Shown in pieces: positions 1 through 7,038 of a stretch of 12,780 bases of DNA. The notes below the pieces were generated by a model. That model searched no databases. It saw only the letters and a list, made by a program, of their open reading frames with translations, and was not told the DNA's origin. Location of the stretch: NCBI GenBank assembly GCA_039916225.1, contig JBDSLU010000035.1:1-12780 (forward strand), given 5' to 3'. The number at the start of each line of letters is the position of its first letter. Position 1 is the first letter of the stretch. The position numbers and the translations under genes are program-made. The stretch is from JBDSLU01 sp039916225 (GTDB lineage: Bacteria; Acidobacteriota; Vicinamibacteria; Vicinamibacterales; Vicinamibacteraceae).

Positions 1-996
1 GCGGTCGACCGCGTCAAATGGTCCTGGCGCGGCAGGGACTCCGCCCTCGGCGTCCGCCGCCACCCCTATCGTGCCGAGCCGGTGACCTTCGAAAGTGGCG
101 GCATCCACCTCAGCGGCACGCTGCTCCTGCCGAACCGATCCGGACCGCACCCCGCCGTGGTGATGATTCACGGCTCCGGACCCTCCACCCGGGACGCCCT
201 GTGGCCCTGGGCCGACATGTATGCCCGGGCCGGGATCGCGGTGCTCATCCACGACAAGCGCGGCACCGGGGCGTCGACCGGCAGCTGGTCGGCGGCCACC
301 TTCGACGATCTCGCCGACGACGCCCACGCCGCGGTTCGCCTGCTACAGGCCCGGCCGGAAATCGACGCCCGGCGGGTCGGCCTGCACGGCATGAGCCAGG
401 GCGGGTGGATCGCGCCCCTGGTCGCCAGGCGCGCCCCTGACGTCGCCTTCATCATCGCGGAATCGGCCCCGGCGATGACGCCGGTCGAGCACGAGCGCCT
501 GCGCGTGCCCTACCAGCTGGCCGCGGACGGCTTCGCCTCCGAGCTGATTGCCCACGCCGTGTCGTTCATGGACCAGAAGTTCGAGGTGGCCCGCACCGGG
601 GAGGGCTGGGCCGACCTCGAGGCGTCCATGACGCGCGGCGCCCGCGAGGGCTGGCTCTCCTACGTCAATCCGCCGCCCTCGCTCGAGAACCTGCGCTGGA
701 ACTGGGAGCACATCCTCTCCTACGACCCGGCTCCCGCCCTGGAGGCCCTGAACTGCCCGGTGCTGGTGCTCTACGGTGGCCTCGACACCATCGTGCCGGC
801 CCGCGTCCACCGCGAGCGCATGCAGGCGGCCCTCGACCGGGCCCGGACCCGCGACGTCACCATCAAGGTCTTCGACAAGGCCAACCACGCCTTTCTCCAG
901 GCGGTGACCGGCGGCCGGCGGGAAAGCCCCACCCTGAAGGGCTTCGTCGACGGCTATCTGGACACCCACATCGCCTGGTTGTCCGAGCGGCTGTAG
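1..996 (+). CDS. alpha/beta hydrolase (esterase/peptidase-like), 5' end missing
   Basis: Serine hydrolase of the alpha/beta fold, probably an esterase or acyl-aminopeptidase-like enzyme; the substrate cannot be read from the sequence. The frame is open from base 1, and the first 27 codons (ending HPYRAEP) look like the usual lead-in to this family's first strand, so the true start lies upstream and the GTG and ATG codons inside are not preferred. Seen: an oxyanion-type HGSGPSTRD at about 169-195, then DKRGTGASTG, the nucleophile elbow HGMSQGGW with Ser at 394-396, a candidate acid Asp at 784-786 in YGGLDTIVP, and a catalytic His at 886-888 in KANHAFLQ. The triad is complete and in the canonical order. 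There is no signal peptide in the visible part. The gene stops at TAG and is followed within 8 bases by a GC-rich hairpin, so it seems to be the last gene of its own unit, unrelated to the pilin operon. Family assignment is firm; the reaction is not. Confidence 0.9.
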   Translation, partial: AVDRVKWSWRGRDSALGVRRHPYRAEPVTFESGGIHLSGTLLLPNRSGPHPAVVMIHGSGPSTRDALWPWADMYARAGIAVLIHDKRGTGASTGSWSAATFDDLADDAHAAVRLLQARPEIDARRVGLHGMSQGGWIAPLVARRAPDVAFIIAESAPAMTPVEHERLRVPYQLAADGFASELIAHAVSFMDQKFEVARTGEGWADLEASMTRGAREGWLSYVNPPPSLENLRWNWEHILSYDPAPALEALNCPVLVLYGGLDTIVPARVHRERMQAALDRARTRDVTIKVFDKANHAFLQAVTGGRRESPTLKGFVDGYLDTHIAWLSERL

Positions 997-1003
997 CACC
1001 AGG

Positions 1004-1036
1004 GCTCGCGGCCTCGCTTCCCGCCGGGCCGCGGGC
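1004..1036 (+). terminator. Candidate terminator hairpin after the hydrolase
   Basis: GCTCGCGGCC (1004-1013) pairs with GGCCGCGGGC (1027-1036): a 10-bp stem with one G-U pair and a 13-nt loop, 8 bases past the hydrolase stop. The downstream sequence (GTCCCCTTATGCTTTCG) has only a broken T tract, so this is a weak intrinsic terminator or a 3'-end stabilising stem. A second small stem, CCGATC (1056-1061) with GATCGG (1068-1073), follows it. Confidence 0.45.
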
Positions 1037-1128
1037 GTCCCCTTATGCTTTCGCCCCGATCGCCGATGATCGGATCGTCAGCTAGCGCCCTTTCCCGCAC
1101 GCATTTTCACCAAAAAACAGCGTCCTGA

Positions 1129-1145
1129 TTGGTGTCGGACACCAA
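1129..1145. repeat. Perfect inverted repeat TTGGTGT-CGG-ACACCAA
   Basis: A 7-bp perfect inverted repeat with a 3-base centre. A further CACCAA copy sits upstream at 1108-1113 and could pair with TTGGTG at 1129-1134 instead. It could be a protein-binding operator or two alternative RNA stems in the leader of the pilin operon. It lies about 240 bases before the first pilin start. Confidence 0.5.
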
Positions 1146-1384
1146 CGGGCCGATTCAACGATCAGCCCTCGGCCATGCCGGGCGGGTAGACGTGCAGCTG
1201 CACGGACCTGCCAGACATGCCGAACGGATCGCGCGGGGTCGTCGCCCACGCGGTTCGTGATCGTTGCGACGTTTTCCGTGGGCCTGCGCCTGTGACAAAC
1301 CCTGACACGCGGCACAACTTGGCTGGCGAGAACGCCTTGGCGGATCCGGCCATCCGGGAACGCGGCTTGCTCAACCATGCCGGC

Positions 1385-1987
1385 ATGGATGACCGCCGTC
1401 CCCGTGCCCGACTCTTCACCCGTGCCCGTGCTGCACAGGGCTTCTCGCTCATCGAGCTGCTGATGGTGGTGGCCATCATCGCCATCCTCGGCGGCATCGC
1501 GATGGGCATCACGCCCGGCGTCATCCGGACGGCCAAGGGCAAGTCGGGTGCCCAGCAGCTCGGATCCTTCCTGAAGCGCCATCGCGAGATGGCCATCAGC
1601 CGGCGCCGCAACATTGCGATCACGTTCACGAACCCCAACATCGTGGCCAGCGTGCAGCGTGGCGTTCCCGACCCGCCGGCCGTCACGGTCGACACGCCCC
1701 TCGAGACCATGCGTCTCGAAGGGGCCATTCAGTACAACAAGTTCACGGCCGTCACCCTCGACACGCCCGATGGCTTCACCAGCGGCGCGGCCATCACCAT
1801 CGGCGGAACGGGCCCCTACATGTTCACCAGCGATGGCTCCTTCGTCGACGTGAACGGCGACCCGGTCAACGCGACGATCCTGCTTGGCACCCCCAATGTG
1901 GTGTCGACGGCCAACGCGCTGACCATCATCGGCACCACGTCGGCCGTGCGCACGTGGCGCTGGGACGGCAGCAAATGGGTTCAGTAG
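1385..1987 (+). CDS. GspH/FimT-family minor pseudopilin
   Basis: Minor (pseudo)pilin that would be inserted in the inner membrane, trimmed and N-methylated by prepilin peptidase, and assembled into a type IV pilus or type II secretion pseudopilus, where GspH/FimT proteins act in the tip complex. The 200-residue product has the class III signal at residues 19-24: cleavage after Gly19, mature Phe20, and Glu at mature position 5, followed by a roughly 20-residue hydrophobic helix (LLMVVAIIAILGGIAMGI). The basic leader MDDRRPRARL... supports the ATG at 1385; no good Shine-Dalgarno precedes it, so the start is the least certain part. The C-terminal half is beta-rich and ends TWRWDGSKW, a pattern common in this family. 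It is the first gene of a four-gene operon, with pilV 20 bases downstream. The PilV/PilW/PilX neighbours favour a type IV pilus (FimT-like) over a secretion-system role. Confidence 0.88.
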   Translation: MDDRRPRARLFTRARAAQGFSLIELLMVVAIIAILGGIAMGITPGVIRTAKGKSGAQQLGSFLKRHREMAISRRRNIAITFTNPNIVASVQRGVPDPPAVTVDTPLETMRLEGAIQYNKFTAVTLDTPDGFTSGAAITIGGTGPYMFTSDGSFVDVNGDPVNATILLGTPNVVSTANALTIIGTTSAVRTWRWDGSKWVQ

Positions 1988-2007
1988 CGCAGACGGAGTC
2001 GGCCATC

Positions 2008-2577
2008 ATGACCGCAAATCCACGTCACACCGGCGAGGACGGGTTCTCGCTCATCGAGCTGATGGTGGCCCTGTCCATTCTGATGGTCGGGCTCCTCGGC
2101 CTGGCGCAGGTCTTCTACTTCGGCCTGTCGATCGTCGGCTCGTCATCGTCGCAGCTGATCGCCCGCGAGAAGGCCCGCGAGGCGATCGAGAGCGTCCACA
2201 CGGCGCGCGACACGAGGACCATCACCTGGGCGCAGATCCGCAACGCCACGACGCCGGACTGCAGCGCCTGGCCGACGACCACCGCGAGCGGCGGCGGCAC
2301 GTTCCTGACCGCCGAGCACGATCTGAAAGAAGCCGGCCCGGACGGGCTCGTCGCCACGACCGACGACATCGGTACCGAGAAGACCCCCGGCCTCGACAAC
2401 CTGCTGGGAACGGCCGACGACATACCGATCCAGGGGTTCCGCCGCCAGATCGTGATCTGCGACATCGGCGTCAACCTTCGCCAGATCGCGGTGACCATCA
2501 AATACACCACCAATGCGGCGGTCGGCAACCGGCAGCGCACCTACACGCTGGTCACCTACATCTCGAGCTTCTCGTGA
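2008..2577 (+). CDS. pilV: Type IV pilus minor pilin PilV-like
   Basis: Minor pilin with prepilin signal DGFSLIELMVALSILMVGLL: cut after Gly12, mature Phe13, Glu at mature position 5, then one hydrophobic helix. PilV-type proteins join PilW, PilX and FimT in the complex that primes pilus assembly. The start at ATG 2008 is chosen because GGAG at 1995-1998 sits 9 bases before it and it gives a normal 12-residue leader; a start at 1954 or 1975 would overlap the preceding gene. The product is 189 residues. Two cysteines (residues 85 and 151) could form the usual pilin disulfide. Odd feature: two Asp-rich segments, PDGLVATTDD and LDNLLGTADD, at residues 111-138, resemble each other and a segment in PilW. 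The stop overlaps a GTG that can start pilW, indicating translational coupling. PilV assignment rests on gene order and signal, since globular parts of minor pilins diverge widely. Confidence 0.85.
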   Translation: MTANPRHTGEDGFSLIELMVALSILMVGLLGLAQVFYFGLSIVGSSSSQLIAREKAREAIESVHTARDTRTITWAQIRNATTPDCSAWPTTTASGGGTFLTAEHDLKEAGPDGLVATTDDIGTEKTPGLDNLLGTADDIPIQGFRRQIVICDIGVNLRQIAVTIKYTTNAAVGNRQRTYTLVTYISSFS

Positions 2578-2585
2578 GACGGCCC

Positions 2586-3758
2586 ATGACTTCCCGAACC
2601 GCACGCCCGGACGCGGGCTTCTCGCTCCCCGAGATGATGATCTCGATGGGGATCATGCTCGTCATCCTCGCCGGCACGTTCGCGGCGATGACGAGCGCGA
2701 TGAAGGCCGAACAGACGGTGAACTCCATCACCACCGTCAACAACAACCTGCGCTCCGCGATGGATCTGATGGTCCGCGACCTCCTGCAGGTCGGCCAGGG
2801 CATGCCGCTCGGGCGCGTGATTGGGATCCCGAACGGTGGCGGCGCGACCGCCATCACACGTCCCGGCCCGCTCCCCGCGGCCGCGACTCCGTGTCCGGGC
2901 GTCACGACCTTCCCCATTCAGGCGACGATGTCGGCCGTCACGGTCGGCCCCGGCTCCGGTCCGCCGATCAACGGCGTCTGCACGGACGTCATCAACACCC
3001 TGGCCTTCGACGGGGCGTTCGACGGCGTCTTCGTGTCCTCGATCGCGGCCAGCGGCCAGTCGCTGACCGTCTACCCGTACGGCCCGGACAAGGTCGTCGG
3101 CAACACCGACGACGTCAACATTTCGGATGCGCCGGACGTCGCCGGCGACAACATCCGCGTCGGCGACTTGCTCTCCGTCGTGAAGGGCAGCACGAGCGCG
3201 CTGGTCGCGGTCACCGCGGTCGCCGGCAACACGATCACGTTCAACCCGGGCGATGCCCTCGGCATCAACCAGTTCGACACGGCGCTGGTGATGGACGGCA
3301 CGGTCAACAAGGTGAAGGCCCAGGCGCCGACCGACCCGAACGCCCAGACGGTCGTCGGCGGCGTCGTCACCATCCTCGCCGGTCAGTCGACGGTGAGCCG
3401 GGTGCGGATGATCAGCTACTGGGTGGACCCGACCACCACCCCGGCCAGCCCGCGCCTGGTACGACGGATCGGCTCTGGTGCGACAAACGCCGTTGCCTTC
3501 GAGCTGGAGGCGTTCGCGCTGACCTACGACATCGCCAACGGCACCACCAACCCGGCGCACGTGCGCATGGTGGCCGCCGACCTGACGACCGGCGGCGCGT
3601 GCACGCCACTGGTGTGCTCGCCCAATCAGATCCGCAAGGTCAACGCCACGCTCGCCATCCGGTCGGACAAGAAGAACGCGTCGACCGGCTACTACCACAA
3701 CACGCTCTTCACGCAGGTCGCCTTGCGCAACCTCGCGTTCGTGGATCGGTACGAATGA
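2586..3758 (+). CDS. pilW: Type IV pilus minor pilin PilW-like
   Basis: Minor pilin of about 390 residues with prepilin motif AGFSLPEMMISMGIMLVILAG: cleavage after Gly11 (counted from ATG 2586), mature Phe12, Pro at mature position 4 and Glu at position 5, then a hydrophobic helix. The start could also be the GTG at 2574, which overlaps the pilV stop (GTGA) and adds four residues; neither has a strong Shine-Dalgarno. After the helix comes a coiled region (AEQTVNSITTVNNNLRSAMDLMVRDLLQVGQGM) typical of PilW-like proteins, then a large beta-rich, Gly/Asp/Thr-rich domain. It contains GPDKVVGNTDD (3081-3113), like the Asp motifs in PilV, and cysteines in the segments TPCPG and GGACTPLVC. At the 3' end its TGA overlaps an ATG (ATGA, 3755), although the preferred pilX start is 3782. 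It would act in the periplasmic tip complex of the pilus. Confidence 0.85.
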   Translation: MTSRTARPDAGFSLPEMMISMGIMLVILAGTFAAMTSAMKAEQTVNSITTVNNNLRSAMDLMVRDLLQVGQGMPLGRVIGIPNGGGATAITRPGPLPAAATPCPGVTTFPIQATMSAVTVGPGSGPPINGVCTDVINTLAFDGAFDGVFVSSIAASGQSLTVYPYGPDKVVGNTDDVNISDAPDVAGDNIRVGDLLSVVKGSTSALVAVTAVAGNTITFNPGDALGINQFDTALVMDGTVNKVKAQAPTDPNAQTVVGGVVTILAGQSTVSRVRMISYWVDPTTTPASPRLVRRIGSGATNAVAFELEAFALTYDIANGTTNPAHVRMVAADLTTGGACTPLVCSPNQIRKVNATLAIRSDKKNASTGYYHNTLFTQVALRNLAFVDRYE

Positions 3759-3766
3759 AGGCCGCC

Positions 3767-3772
3767 AGAGGA
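3767..3772 (+). promoter_or_regulatory. Shine-Dalgarno that fixes the pilX start
   Basis: AGAGGA lies 9 bases before ATG 3782. It favours 3782 over the in-frame ATG at 3755, which overlaps the pilW stop but has no purine-rich site at the right distance. Confidence 0.65.
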
Positions 3773-3781
3773 ATCCTTTCC

Positions 3782-6700
3782 ATGCGAAAGCGACCCATGC
3801 CCAGAAATCGTGAATCGGGGGTGGCCCTGCTGTCGGCCATCCTGGTGCTGATGCTGATGTCGGCCCTGCTCGTCGGGTTCATCTCGATGGTGAACTCCGA
3901 CCAGTCGGCCAACGGCATCAACCGCGACCAGACCCAGGCCTACGCCGCCGCGCACGCCGGCGTCGAGAAGCTGACGGCGGATCTCGGCGAGCTGTTCCAG
4001 ACGAACTTCGCGCCCAACGCGACGGAGATCGGCAACCTGACGGTGGTCGCCAAACAGCCGACATTGGGCGGCATCTCCTATCTCAGGCCGAACGGCACGA
4101 CCGGCTACCGCATCAGCTTCAACGATGTGGTGGCGCCCATCGGCGAACCCGACCTCGAGACGCCCGGCGGATCGACCATCCAGTCGGGGCCGTATCAGGG
4201 CCTGGTCGGCCTGATCACGCCGTACACCATCGAGGTGACGGCGCGCACGACCGGGTCGGCTGAAGTGCGGATGCGCCGGGTGATGCAGACGGTCGCCATT
4301 CCGGTCTTCCAGTTCGGCATCTTCTCGGAGAACGACCAGAGCTTCTTCGCCGGCCCGAACTTCTCCTTCGGCGGCCGCATCCACACCAACCAGCACTTGT
4401 TCCTCAAGCAGGACGACGGCAACACGCTGGCCCTTCAGGACCGCGTCACCGCCGTCGGCGAAGTCATCCGGGCCGTGCTGGCCAACGGCGTGGCTAGCCA
4501 CAACGGCACCGTGCGCATGGCCAAGGCGGCCGGCTGTCCGAACGCCGGTTCGGCGACGAACCTGGCGTTGTGCCGTGATCTCGCCGCCACCGAAGGCAGC
4601 GTGACCGGCGGACCCGGGTCTGGCGCGTGGGGTGGATGGTCGACGCTGTCGGCCACTGGCTACAACGGCTGGATCAAGAATGGCCTCACCGGTGCGCGCC
4701 GCCTGGATCTGCCGCTGGTCTCGAACGGCGCCCGTCCGGTCGACATCATCCGGCGCGCCCCGGCCACCGAGCTTGCGACGAGCGACGTCCACAAGCAGCG
4801 CTTCTACAGCATGGGGACGCTGCGCGTCCTCATCTCCGACCAGCGCGCCGACTTGACCGCCCTGCCGAACATCCGGGTCACGGCTGGCGTCTCGCCGATG
4901 CCGCTGTCCGGTGACTTCGTGGTCGATGCGACGGAAGGTGGCGAGCCGACCAACCTGTCAGCCAATACCTACAAGTTCGCGGCGTCGAACGCGTCGGCCA
5001 CCTACACCCAGCTGATGCAGGCCGGGTTCCGCACCACCGCCGGCACGTCGTCGATCGGCGGGTTCATCGTCATCAATCTCCAGGATCGCGACGGCAACTG
5101 GGTCGACGTTACCAAGGAGATCATGAACCTCGGCTTCGCCGGCAAGCGGATCAGCCGCACCGGTGGCGCTCCGGTGGCGACCCCGGGCCTGGCGTGGACG
5201 CCCGACTACGTCAACGGGTGCACCGAAACCCACCCGAACGCGGTCATCCGCCTGCAGCGGCTGCGCGACACCGCGACCACGGGTGAGTGCACGAACGCTG
5301 TCCGCACGACGGTTCCGCTCGCCCAGGACTCGTTCGTGCCGAACGTGCTCTACGATCCGCGCGAAGGGATGCTCCGTGACGACGTCGCCGCCGCGCCAGT
5401 AGCGGCGGCCGTCAGCGGCGCGTTCCCGAGCAGCGTCGTCAACAACGACCAGCGGCTCTATTTCGGCGGCGTGATGCACTACGTCGAGCTCGACGTCAAC
5501 AACCTGCGCCGCTGGCTGAGCGGCACGATCGGCACCGCGACGCGTCGGGCCGCCAACACGGCCTGTGTGAACGGCGCCGGCGGCGGCACCTGCCCGATGG
5601 ACGAGACCGGGTTCGTTGTCTATTTCTCGGATCGCCGCGGCAACCGCGACGACACCGGCGGCTTCAGCGCGCCGGTGACGACCGCCCTGGCCGCCGCGCC
5701 GTTTGGCGTCGAGACCGTCTATGGCACGAACGCCGAGACTGGCGAACTGGGCTTCGAGGATCTGATCAACACGACCTCGACCAGCGCACCGAACGGCGCT
5801 CTGGATCATTCGTTCACCGACGCTGGCGGCAACACCCACTTTTCCGAGGACCTGAACTGGGAGCAACCGACGGTGCCGAACGCCAACGCGCCTGGACGGG
5901 GTACCCTGCAGGTCTACGGCGGGCGTGCGCGTCTGCTGGAGATCGCGGCCACTCAGGGATCCGCCGCGCCGATCAACCGGATGATCAATCCGGTCAATAC
6001 CGGGGCTGCGCCGCGGGACATCAACCTCTACACGCCGGTTGGAGACCCGGCGGCGGTTGCCACCTATCAGCTCTACGCGAACCCGATCGACAAGAACGTG
6101 GCCCGGGTCAACCGCGCGTTCTTCTTCCGTCGCGCTCTCAAGCTGGTGCATGGCGGCTACATGCAGTTGCCGCACAATGGCTCGCAGGGCCTGACGGTGG
6201 CGTCGGAGAACCCGGTCTACATCCAGGGCAACTACAACGCCTGCTCGGCCACGCTGCCAGCCGGGCCGGCCTTCACGCCAGCGTGCACGGGCGCGTTCTT
6301 CGGCGCCACGCCCGGCACCGATCACGTCTCGGCGGCCGTCATCGCCGACGCCGTGACGTTCCTGTCGAACGCGTGGAACGACATCAGGTCGTTCACCAAC
6401 CCGCACGACGTCGACGTCAGTGGCGGGTCGAAGTACACCGGGCTCGCCAACGCGCCGGACACCGATGTCGCCCGCGACGCGTCGACCACCTACTACCGCA
6501 CGGCGATCGTGAGCGGCAAGGGCTACAACTTCCCGCGGAGCGCCACGTCTGCGACTGGAGCGGACCACACCGACTGGGGCACCGACGGCGGCGCCCACAA
6601 CTTCCTGCGGTTCATCGAGAACTGGGGCGGAGCCCAGCTCAACTACCGCGGGTCGATCGTCAGCCTCTACATGAACCGGCAGGCGGTCGGCATCTACAAG

Positions 6701-6847
6701 TGCTGTGACGTGGTCTACGGCGCTCCCGCCCGCGGCTACGAGTTCGACACCGAGTTCCTGACGCCGTCGCTGCTGCCGCCGCGCACGCCGATGTTCCGGG
6801 ACATCAACACCCTGTCGTTCCGCCAGGTCCTGCGTCCGACGCAGTAG
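3782..6847 (+). CDS. pilX: Giant PilX-like minor pilin/tip protein (1021 aa)
   Basis: Residues 11-70 are a PilX-type N-terminus: SGVALLSAILVLMLMSALLVGF is a single hydrophobic helix, then SDQSANGINRDQTQAYAAAHAGVEKL, the amphipathic stretch with paired Ala seen in PilX and GspK proteins. Mature position 5 is Ser, not Glu, as expected for pilins that cap the tip. Canonical PilX is near 170-200 residues; this is about five times longer. The rest is predicted extracytoplasmic: a segment near 175-205 (FQFGIFSENDQ, FGGRIHTNQ), a central beta/Gly/Asn-rich region, and a C-terminal part (about 785-1000) with ALKLVHGG, NPVYIQGNYNA, VIADAVTFLSNAWND, HNFLRFIENW and NYRGSIVSLYMN, which resemble a block I associate with large PilX-like proteins of Acidobacteriota and Deltaproteobacteria. 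Cysteines fall in close pairs (252/264, 480/503, 595/604, 821/835, 974/975), suggesting disulfides. It is the last operon gene; no pilY1 follows, so it may serve as adhesive tip. Frame, N-terminal family and boundaries are clear; the tip role is inference. Confidence 0.87.
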   Translation: MRKRPMPRNRESGVALLSAILVLMLMSALLVGFISMVNSDQSANGINRDQTQAYAAAHAGVEKLTADLGELFQTNFAPNATEIGNLTVVAKQPTLGGISYLRPNGTTGYRISFNDVVAPIGEPDLETPGGSTIQSGPYQGLVGLITPYTIEVTARTTGSAEVRMRRVMQTVAIPVFQFGIFSENDQSFFAGPNFSFGGRIHTNQHLFLKQDDGNTLALQDRVTAVGEVIRAVLANGVASHNGTVRMAKAAGCPNAGSATNLALCRDLAATEGSVTGGPGSGAWGGWSTLSATGYNGWIKNGLTGARRLDLPLVSNGARPVDIIRRAPATELATSDVHKQRFYSMGTLRVLISDQRADLTALPNIRVTAGVSPMPLSGDFVVDATEGGEPTNLSANTYKFAASNASATYTQLMQAGFRTTAGTSSIGGFIVINLQDRDGNWVDVTKEIMNLGFAGKRISRTGGAPVATPGLAWTPDYVNGCTETHPNAVIRLQRLRDTATTGECTNAVRTTVPLAQDSFVPNVLYDPREGMLRDDVAAAPVAAAVSGAFPSSVVNNDQRLYFGGVMHYVELDVNNLRRWLSGTIGTATRRAANTACVNGAGGGTCPMDETGFVVYFSDRRGNRDDTGGFSAPVTTALAAAPFGVETVYGTNAETGELGFEDLINTTSTSAPNGALDHSFTDAGGNTHFSEDLNWEQPTVPNANAPGRGTLQVYGGRARLLEIAATQGSAAPINRMINPVNTGAAPRDINLYTPVGDPAAVATYQLYANPIDKNVARVNRAFFFRRALKLVHGGYMQLPHNGSQGLTVASENPVYIQGNYNACSATLPAGPAFTPACTGAFFGATPGTDHVSAAVIADAVTFLSNAWNDIRSFTNPHDVDVSGGSKYTGLANAPDTDVARDASTTYYRTAIVSGKGYNFPRSATSATGADHTDWGTDGGAHNFLRFIENWGGAQLNYRGSIVSLYMNRQAVGIYKCCDVVYGAPARGYEFDTEFLTPSLLPPRTPMFRDINTLSFRQVLRPTQ

Positions 6848-6868
6848 CCGACCGGCTGATGCGCACCA

Positions 6869-6886
6869 CCCGCCTCGACTGGCGGG
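6869..6886 (+). terminator. Small hairpin ahead of the operon terminator
   Basis: CCCGCC (6869-6874) pairs with GGCGGG (6881-6886) over a 6-nt loop, 21 bases after the pilX stop and 6 bases before the main terminator stem. It has no T tract of its own and may act as an accessory stem. Confidence 0.35.
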
Positions 6887-6892
6887 CAGCTC

Positions 6893-6923
6893 AAGGGGAA
6901 GGCCTATGGCCTTCCCCTTTTTT
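6893..6923 (+). terminator. Intrinsic terminator of the pilin operon
   Basis: AAGGGGAAGGCC (6893-6904) and GGCCTTCCCCTT (6908-6919) form a perfect 12-bp stem with a 3-nt loop (TAT), running straight into a T tract (6918-6923). It lies 46 bases past the pilX stop. The T tract is only on the right, so it acts on plus-strand transcripts and isolates the dehydrogenase gene from pilin-operon readthrough. Confidence 0.93.
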
Positions 6924-7038
6924 CGTCAGGACCCCGGATCGCGTAACGGCGACTGTCCGGCCGACCCCGATCGGACGATAAACCGACGGCTCGGCATGGA
7001 ACAGCCTCTGCACGAAGCCGCCGACCGGAGGTCCAAGC

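Larger units (their letters stand above)
997..1384. other. Intergenic region before the pilin operon
   Basis: 388 bases with no gene I can support. It holds the hairpins at 1004-1036 and 1056-1073, an A6 run at 1112-1117, three CACCAA/TTGGTG elements between 1108 and 1145, and a TGACA direct repeat (1293-1297 and 1303-1307, exactly 10 bp apart). The promoter of the pilin operon must lie here or in the hydrolase gene, but I see no convincing -35/-10 pair. A frame in phase with the first pilin is open back to 1217, but its residues (before the Met at 1385) are not pilin-like and would give an implausibly long 75-residue prepilin leader. Confidence 0.6.

Noticed and set aside
1311..1323. Possible sigma-54 promoter GGCACAACTTGGC before the pilin operon
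   Set aside because: The GG and GC elements are 9 bases apart, not the required 10, and the -12 side reads TTGGC rather than TTGC.
1217..1384. Earlier start (1217) for the first pilin gene
   Set aside because: It would place 75 residues before the prepilin cleavage site; ATG 1385 gives a normal short basic leader.
2513..3754. Long in-frame extension of the pilX frame upstream through pilW
   Set aside because: The translation is Arg/Pro/Gly-rich nonsense typical of a shifted frame in GC-rich DNA, while pilW in the other frame has a full prepilin signal and domain.
6924..7038. Promoter for the dehydrogenase (GATAAA at 6977-6982 as -10)
   Set aside because: No -35 at suitable spacing and a poor hexamer; a promoter must be here after the terminator, but I cannot place it.
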